A DNA stretch of 64,000 nt from Ophiura sarsii (lineage: Eukaryota; Echinodermata; Ophiuroidea; Amphilepidida; Ophiuridae), in assembly GCA_035610835.1 (NCBI GenBank), contig CM069448.1:34357652-34421651 (forward strand), read 5' to 3'. Each line of letters begins with the position of its first letter. Position 1 is the first letter of the stretch. Both the position numbers and the translations under genes were made by a program. The notes below the pieces were generated by a model. It worked only from the letters and a program-made list of their open reading frames with translations. It was not told the origin of the DNA and ran no database searches. This document shows, one piece after another, positions 59,608 to 64,000 of the stretch.

Positions 59608-59700
59608 TCTCTAATGTTTCTTGTAAGAGATTGGAGTTATCCCTATGAGTATGAATATGGTGAAGAGGGAGGCCAGCGTGTCTTGGATAAGAAAGTTAAG
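59608..59700 (+). CDS. ATL: atlastin exon 5 (G4 RD motif)
   Basis: 93-bp phase 0-0 exon, acceptor TTGTCTTTTACAG and donor AAG|GTGAGT. It encodes [20 protein letters not shown] is the atlastin/GBP-type G4 motif that reads the guanine base. The following [13 protein letters not shown] is the variable link to the next exon. Confidence 0.95.
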
Positions 59701-60970
59701 GTGAGTGTATGAGTACCTGGTAGGGGAAGGTGCTACTCAATTTAAACCTGACATATAATTTAGTCAGTTCCAAAATGGCAAGAAATATGTGACTTGTCAC
59801 ATCAACACATACCTCTTGGTGTCTTAAATTATCCAATGTCAGATTTTATCATCATCAAAATATTTAACATAATTAAAATTTATCCTTAAGAATCAGGAAA
59901 TATTTTAATTTCTTTATATTTTTCAAGACATTTTACTTCATATCAAGAAACTAGAGGTATGTTTTGATGTGATGATGGGTCACATATGTGGTTTATAAAT
60001 CTCTGTGCGCATCATAAGTAATTCCTCCGTACATGCGCAAAAGTAATCCAAGCGTATACACAAAATGTTGACGTACGCATGTATCTCGCATGATGCCCAG
60101 TGCACCCTGTTGCGTTATGCAAGCCACATATACGTCCACACTCTTCTGTACATTATTCGCTGATGTAGGACGGCTCGTCAAATTTGAAGGGACTAACTAG
60201 ATTATATAGTAGGGTGTGCCATAGTGGCCCTCAAAAAGAGGGATAGGGAGAAAATGGGAGAGAATTGATTTTGTCATGAAATGATGTTTCAAGAAATGAT
60301 TTGAGAAAGTAGAGTTGGATAAAGAGCAGCCAGGCATACACCAATGGAACTGTATAATAAAGATTAATTATAATTAAATTGATAATATTCAATGTATACA
60401 TATGGGACTAAAACTACACTATTTGCAAATAATTCCTAAGCACTTACTACATTTTATCAAATTTGTGCCGAAGGTCTTTTGAAGCATATACCCATAATCA
60501 ACCACTCATTTGTTATTACTTTAAAATGAAGCAATGAAGCAATAAATACTAACTTGCTTCATCAAACCAGCCTGATAAAAAATAGCGCCATCTATACTAT
60601 AGCGAATATTATGATGTGTTTATTGTATGAACCAAAATTCGTAAGGGAACATAGTTTTTGTAGAGTAGGCTTTTGATTTTCGAAGTGGTAATATCAATAT
60701 TTTAATCATAAACTCAGAAATAACCTAAGATAAGATTGAATGTATTTGACTATTTAATGGGGCTAGCCACTTTGCCTATTTAGATGTCGCCTTGGTTGAT
60801 AATTTTGTCTTGAACCCGGCGCTCTCAAGCTTCCTACGATCTCCAACTTCGCCCAGCCTGTGCCCAAAACACCCATGGAAGTAATAATTTTAGGAAAATG
60901 TGTATAATCAAATAACAAAATAAATGAATAATCTTACTAATTGCAATGCATTGTGGTCTACTAATTTCAG

Positions 60971-61109
60971 CAAACAAGTAATCAGCATGAGGAGCTGACA
61001 CAGGTGCGGAGACACATCCATGCATGTTTCAAAAAGATAGGCTGTTTCCTTATGCCGCATCCAGGTCTAGCTGTTGCAAGAAATCCAAAATTTGACGGCA
61101 GATTAGCAG
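60971..61109 (+). CDS. ATL: atlastin exon 6 (end of GTPase domain)
   Basis: 139-bp exon starting in phase 0 after ACTAATTTCAG and ending in phase 1 at GCAG|GTATGA. It encodes [17 protein letters not shown] and [20 protein letters not shown]. The PHPG....NP.FDG signature is atlastin specific. The three-helix middle domain, the paired membrane segments and the C-terminal amphipathic helix are expected further right; no exon for them was recognised before 64000, so the gene leaves the window. Confidence 0.95.
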
Positions 61110-62396
61110 GTATGAAAGCATAGTGAGGATGTGTAAATAGTAATCTGCCAATGATACCAAAGGTTTGTGATGCCAGTTTGCCATCTCCTTCTAAGGTTTG
61201 TTTTCCCTCTGCTCACCTTAAAGTTCGCTGTTTCTTAAGGGGCGCTATTCCAAAGGTGCATTATTCTTAAGATAGACTTTTTATCAGCTATCCTCATGGT
61301 TTAAAGATTTGCCACCCTACAGTTTCATATCTCTAAAGTAAGCCATACCATATCTCAAATTTTGATTTGAGGTGCAAAATTGCGCCATAAGTCTTTTTGC
61401 ACGTTACTTTTCAAGGTGGGATGCAATTGCTTGTTATGAGGTGAAAATTTGTATTCGGCAAGAACTTGTATCAGAAAAACTTGTATCGCAATCTTGCACC
61501 AGACTTTTGAAAGTCCTACTGCAATAGACATATTTTTTGGATGCGATATGCAATGCACTATAGGACATTTCAAGGACTGGCTTTCACTAGGGTTTGCGGA
61601 CTTAAGGTTTACAATCCCCAAGGTTTTCTTTCCCTAAGGTTCACCTTCAGGGTGTCTCCCAAAAAACTTACCTCATTTCTCTGTAATTACTGAACCAAAT
61701 CAAATGCAGTTGTACTTCAAATTATAGCAAACTAATTTGACTTTAATTTGCCGTTTTAAGCGTTCCATTCCGACAATTATTTAGGACATTATGATCACCT
61801 GAAGTCACATTGTATTGTTTTTTGGGAAACCATGTACTCCAGGTTTGATATCCCTAAGTGTTGCCACCTAAGGTTTACCAACACCTTAGGTTCCAAGGTT
61901 CATGATCCTGAAGGTTCACAGTCCCTCTAGTTCACAGTTCCTAAAGTTAAAATGTTCCCAATGTTTGATATTTCTCTATTTGACCATATTATTGCAAAAT
62001 AGCTTTAAAGGGGCGTGTACATCTCAAGTGTTTGTCCTGGACAAAAATCACATGACTCCCGACGTATCTGAGTCTCCGTGTTTCCATGTAATAATACCCA
62101 TGGTGCAATAGATTTGCCGCGCCGAATTTCAATCGACAAAACGTAATGGCCAACATTTTGTGTACGAACGAAATACTAAGGTGTCTAGAATCGTTTCGAA
62201 AAGTAGTGTTATGCATTAAAATGAAATCAGAATTACAATCTCCTTCAGCATATAATCAACTTTTGGGCGATAATCCTATGTTAAAAACGCACAACAATCG
62301 AAATATAAAGCATTTTAGCCCGCATTTTTGCCCCGATTCGTGTGATATTCGTATTTTGAACTTTATGTATTTTATTTTCTAAATATCTTTGTGTAG
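61110..62396. other. ATL: atlastin intron 6, mostly unrecognised
   Basis: AT-rich, with AAGGTTCAC/AAGGTTTG-type short words repeated between about 61150 and 61925. TTAA followed by AGGGGCGTGTACATC near 62005 resembles the left end of a TTAA element, but no matching right end is visible. Confidence 0.45.
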
Positions 62397-62469
62397 TCTT
62401 CATTAGCTCAGTCGGCAAAGCGCCGGCTTCATAATCATGAAGTCCGTGGTTCGAATCCTTGGATTGTTA
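62397..62469 (+). pseudogene. tRNA-Met-like sequence (CAT), degenerate
   Basis: TTAGCTCAGTCGGCAAAGCG resembles an A box and GGTTCGAATCC is an exact B box, with TTCATAA in the anticodon-loop position. The acceptor and anticodon stems do not pair; instead CTTCATAATCATGAAG forms an unrelated hairpin. A pseudogene or SINE head, not a working tRNA. Confidence 0.6.
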
Positions 62470-62889
62470 TACTTTTTTCTGTTTGTTATTTACACTTTAT
62501 TTTTAGAAATTGACAGGATTGCATATCGTTCGCAATATTTATTGAATGTTGAATGACACTTTTTTCTTCTTTTGCAATCACTGCGATTAAGAATATCCTA
62601 TTAAATATATTGTGTTGACTATTCCGTTCGATTGAACTATGGAGACCCTAGCTAGTCTATCAATGAACATGATTTGCAAAGGCCAATTGTTATGTAAATA
62701 AGAAGCCAATCGGCTAATATGTCCTTGAATCGATTTTCTTATTTCCTATACGACCGATATTTGTATTTGCTGATTTGCTCCAAACTTAAAAAAAAGATAG
62801 TTGTTTCTTCAAAAATACGTTACGCGGTTCACGGCTTTTACGGCCTGGTGTGAGCGACTGTATTTTGGCGTGGATTTGATACCGTGCTC

Positions 62890-62940
62890 AGTGGCGAACC
62901 CAGGGGTCCAGGGGCCGGTGCCCCCCCCCCCCCCCCTGAA
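62890..62940 (+). mobile_element. possible hAT-like element end with poly-C
   Basis: CAGTGGCGAACCCAGGGG resembles the CAGTGGCRTAGC terminus of the 16028 hAT element and is followed by 16 C at 62921-62936. No inverted partner was identified, so limits are uncertain. Confidence 0.4.
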
Positions 62941-63370
62941 ATATCCCCGTCGGTAAACTTGAGCTTCCGTCGGTACAGTCAGATGCCAACGTTGAGTGAG
63001 TCTACTGATACGAAGAGAATTGTTTTTCCCTTGAAAAGCGGATGTCGATATCGTGCAATTCAATATGCCAAAATGTCAGCCTTATACAATGACAACATTA
63101 AGGCATTTAAATGTGGTTCAACGTCATGTGACTAGGGGGATATTTCCCGTGGCCATGACCCCTGTCTCATTAAAAGCTTTAAATTAATAACCTTCCACGA
63201 TCATCAATTTATTGCTCTTTACGTTGAATCCAAACCTAGCTTGCAGCGACACCGTTTTCACATTTAAAATACAATTTAGAAACTGGGTTCAATTTGGCTA
63301 AAATTTCGTCGAATCCTCAATAGTTCACCACTAGTTCATTATTATAGAGAACACATAGACACGTCAGTAA

Positions 63371-63452
63371 GTAGTTATGGCCGAGCGGTTACGAATATGG
63401 ACTAGTAATCTAATAGATTCTCCCCTCCTCGGTTCGAATCCTGCTGAATACC
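63371..63452 (+). pseudogene. tRNA-Ser-like sequence, type II, degenerate
   Basis: GTAGTTATGGCCGAGCGGTTA begins like tRNA-Ser, with ATGGACTAGTAA in the anticodon arm, a long variable region and GGTTCGAATCC. The acceptor pairs at six of seven positions (GTAGTTA with TGAATAC). The D stem is broken, the T stem pairs poorly and the anticodon position reads AGT. A pseudogene or SINE head. Confidence 0.6.
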
Positions 63453-63459
63453 TTTTTTT

Positions 63460-64000
63460 AGAAAAAACGATTTAGTCTCTGTGTGTTGGAAAATGGCGTA
63501 TATTTTTACCGTAGGTGAATAAAAGTCGTGGCCCTGACCCCTGTCCAAAAATGTATTACAAATAAACATATTTTTGATCAAGTTTAATACGTTAGGAACA
63601 TTTCTTGTGCATAAAGTTTTTGCTATGACGTCTAAAAATCATCAAAAATACGATGTTTACGATCGCATTGAAAATACATCTTTATCGACTAAAAGATAGT
63701 AACAAAAATCGTGTTTTTTATTAAATCGGAAATGACATCTTACATAATTAGGACTTCCCCTTCAAAATGAGCCTAAGATGATCAAAAATTGATGGAGGCA
63801 ATCCTTCACAATCGCGAGTTGTAAATGATCCGATTTCTATTTTTTAAAATTTTAAATCTCACTTCACTGACGGCCGGGACGAACAAAATAGACGGTATTT
63901 TCATGCCTTGACTTCTGACTGGGTAGATTTGCGATTTCTACCAGGCGATTTTTTTTCCAGCTATTGTTGACAATGTCATCGCTACCCCCACTTTTCAATA
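63460..64000. other. non-coding to the window edge, nothing recognised
   Basis: AT-rich. GTGGCC.TGACCCCTGTC occurs at 63150 and 63527, suggesting a short local repeat. No atlastin exon found. Confidence 0.4.

Overview
This is a window of animal nuclear DNA: interrupted genes with GT-AG introns, LINE, Penelope and LTR retroelements, and many inverted-repeat elements. The mix (atlastin GTPase, a mosaic protein with CCP, Ig and Kazal modules, frequent AGGCCTA-type words, type II tRNA-like repeats) suggests an invertebrate deuterostome, most likely an echinoderm or relative. That is inference; no species marker is present. A 100-N assembly gap lies at 34263-34362.

Layout. (1) 1-2645: 3' part of a CR1/L2-like LINE with an intact endonuclease/reverse transcriptase frame running off the left edge. 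(2) 2646-8114: repeat remnants, a tRNA-like sequence, a second LINE tail and an unplaced cysteine-containing reading frame. (3) 8115-21164: six phase 1-1 exons on the + strand encoding CCP, Ig-like, CCP, CCP, CCP and FOLN/Kazal modules of one extracellular, complement-like protein; its first and last exons are not recognised. Two CCP exons are recent duplicates. A small two-exon gene on the minus strand sits in its last visible intron. (4) 21165-45200: mostly repeats, including a pair of near-identical 660-bp LTRs only 51 bp apart with a tRNA-Pro-type primer-binding site, a 1.2-kb element packed with GGTCA/TGACC words, minisatellites and very long poly-G/C runs. (5) 45222 to the right edge: the GTPase half of an atlastin gene on the + strand, six exons with all G motifs; its 11-kb first intron holds a large palindromic element and a Penelope-like element. 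The switch-I exon (exon 2) is followed by three further near-identical copies and one degenerate copy.

Two themes stand out. First, several unrelated palindromic elements (411, 345, 351, 382 and about 1,086 bp) are flanked by TTAA on both sides and mostly begin AGG, pointing to one shared TTAA-specific transposase acting in trans. Second, exon-scale tandem duplication has touched both protein genes (a CCP exon in one, the switch-I exon in the other).
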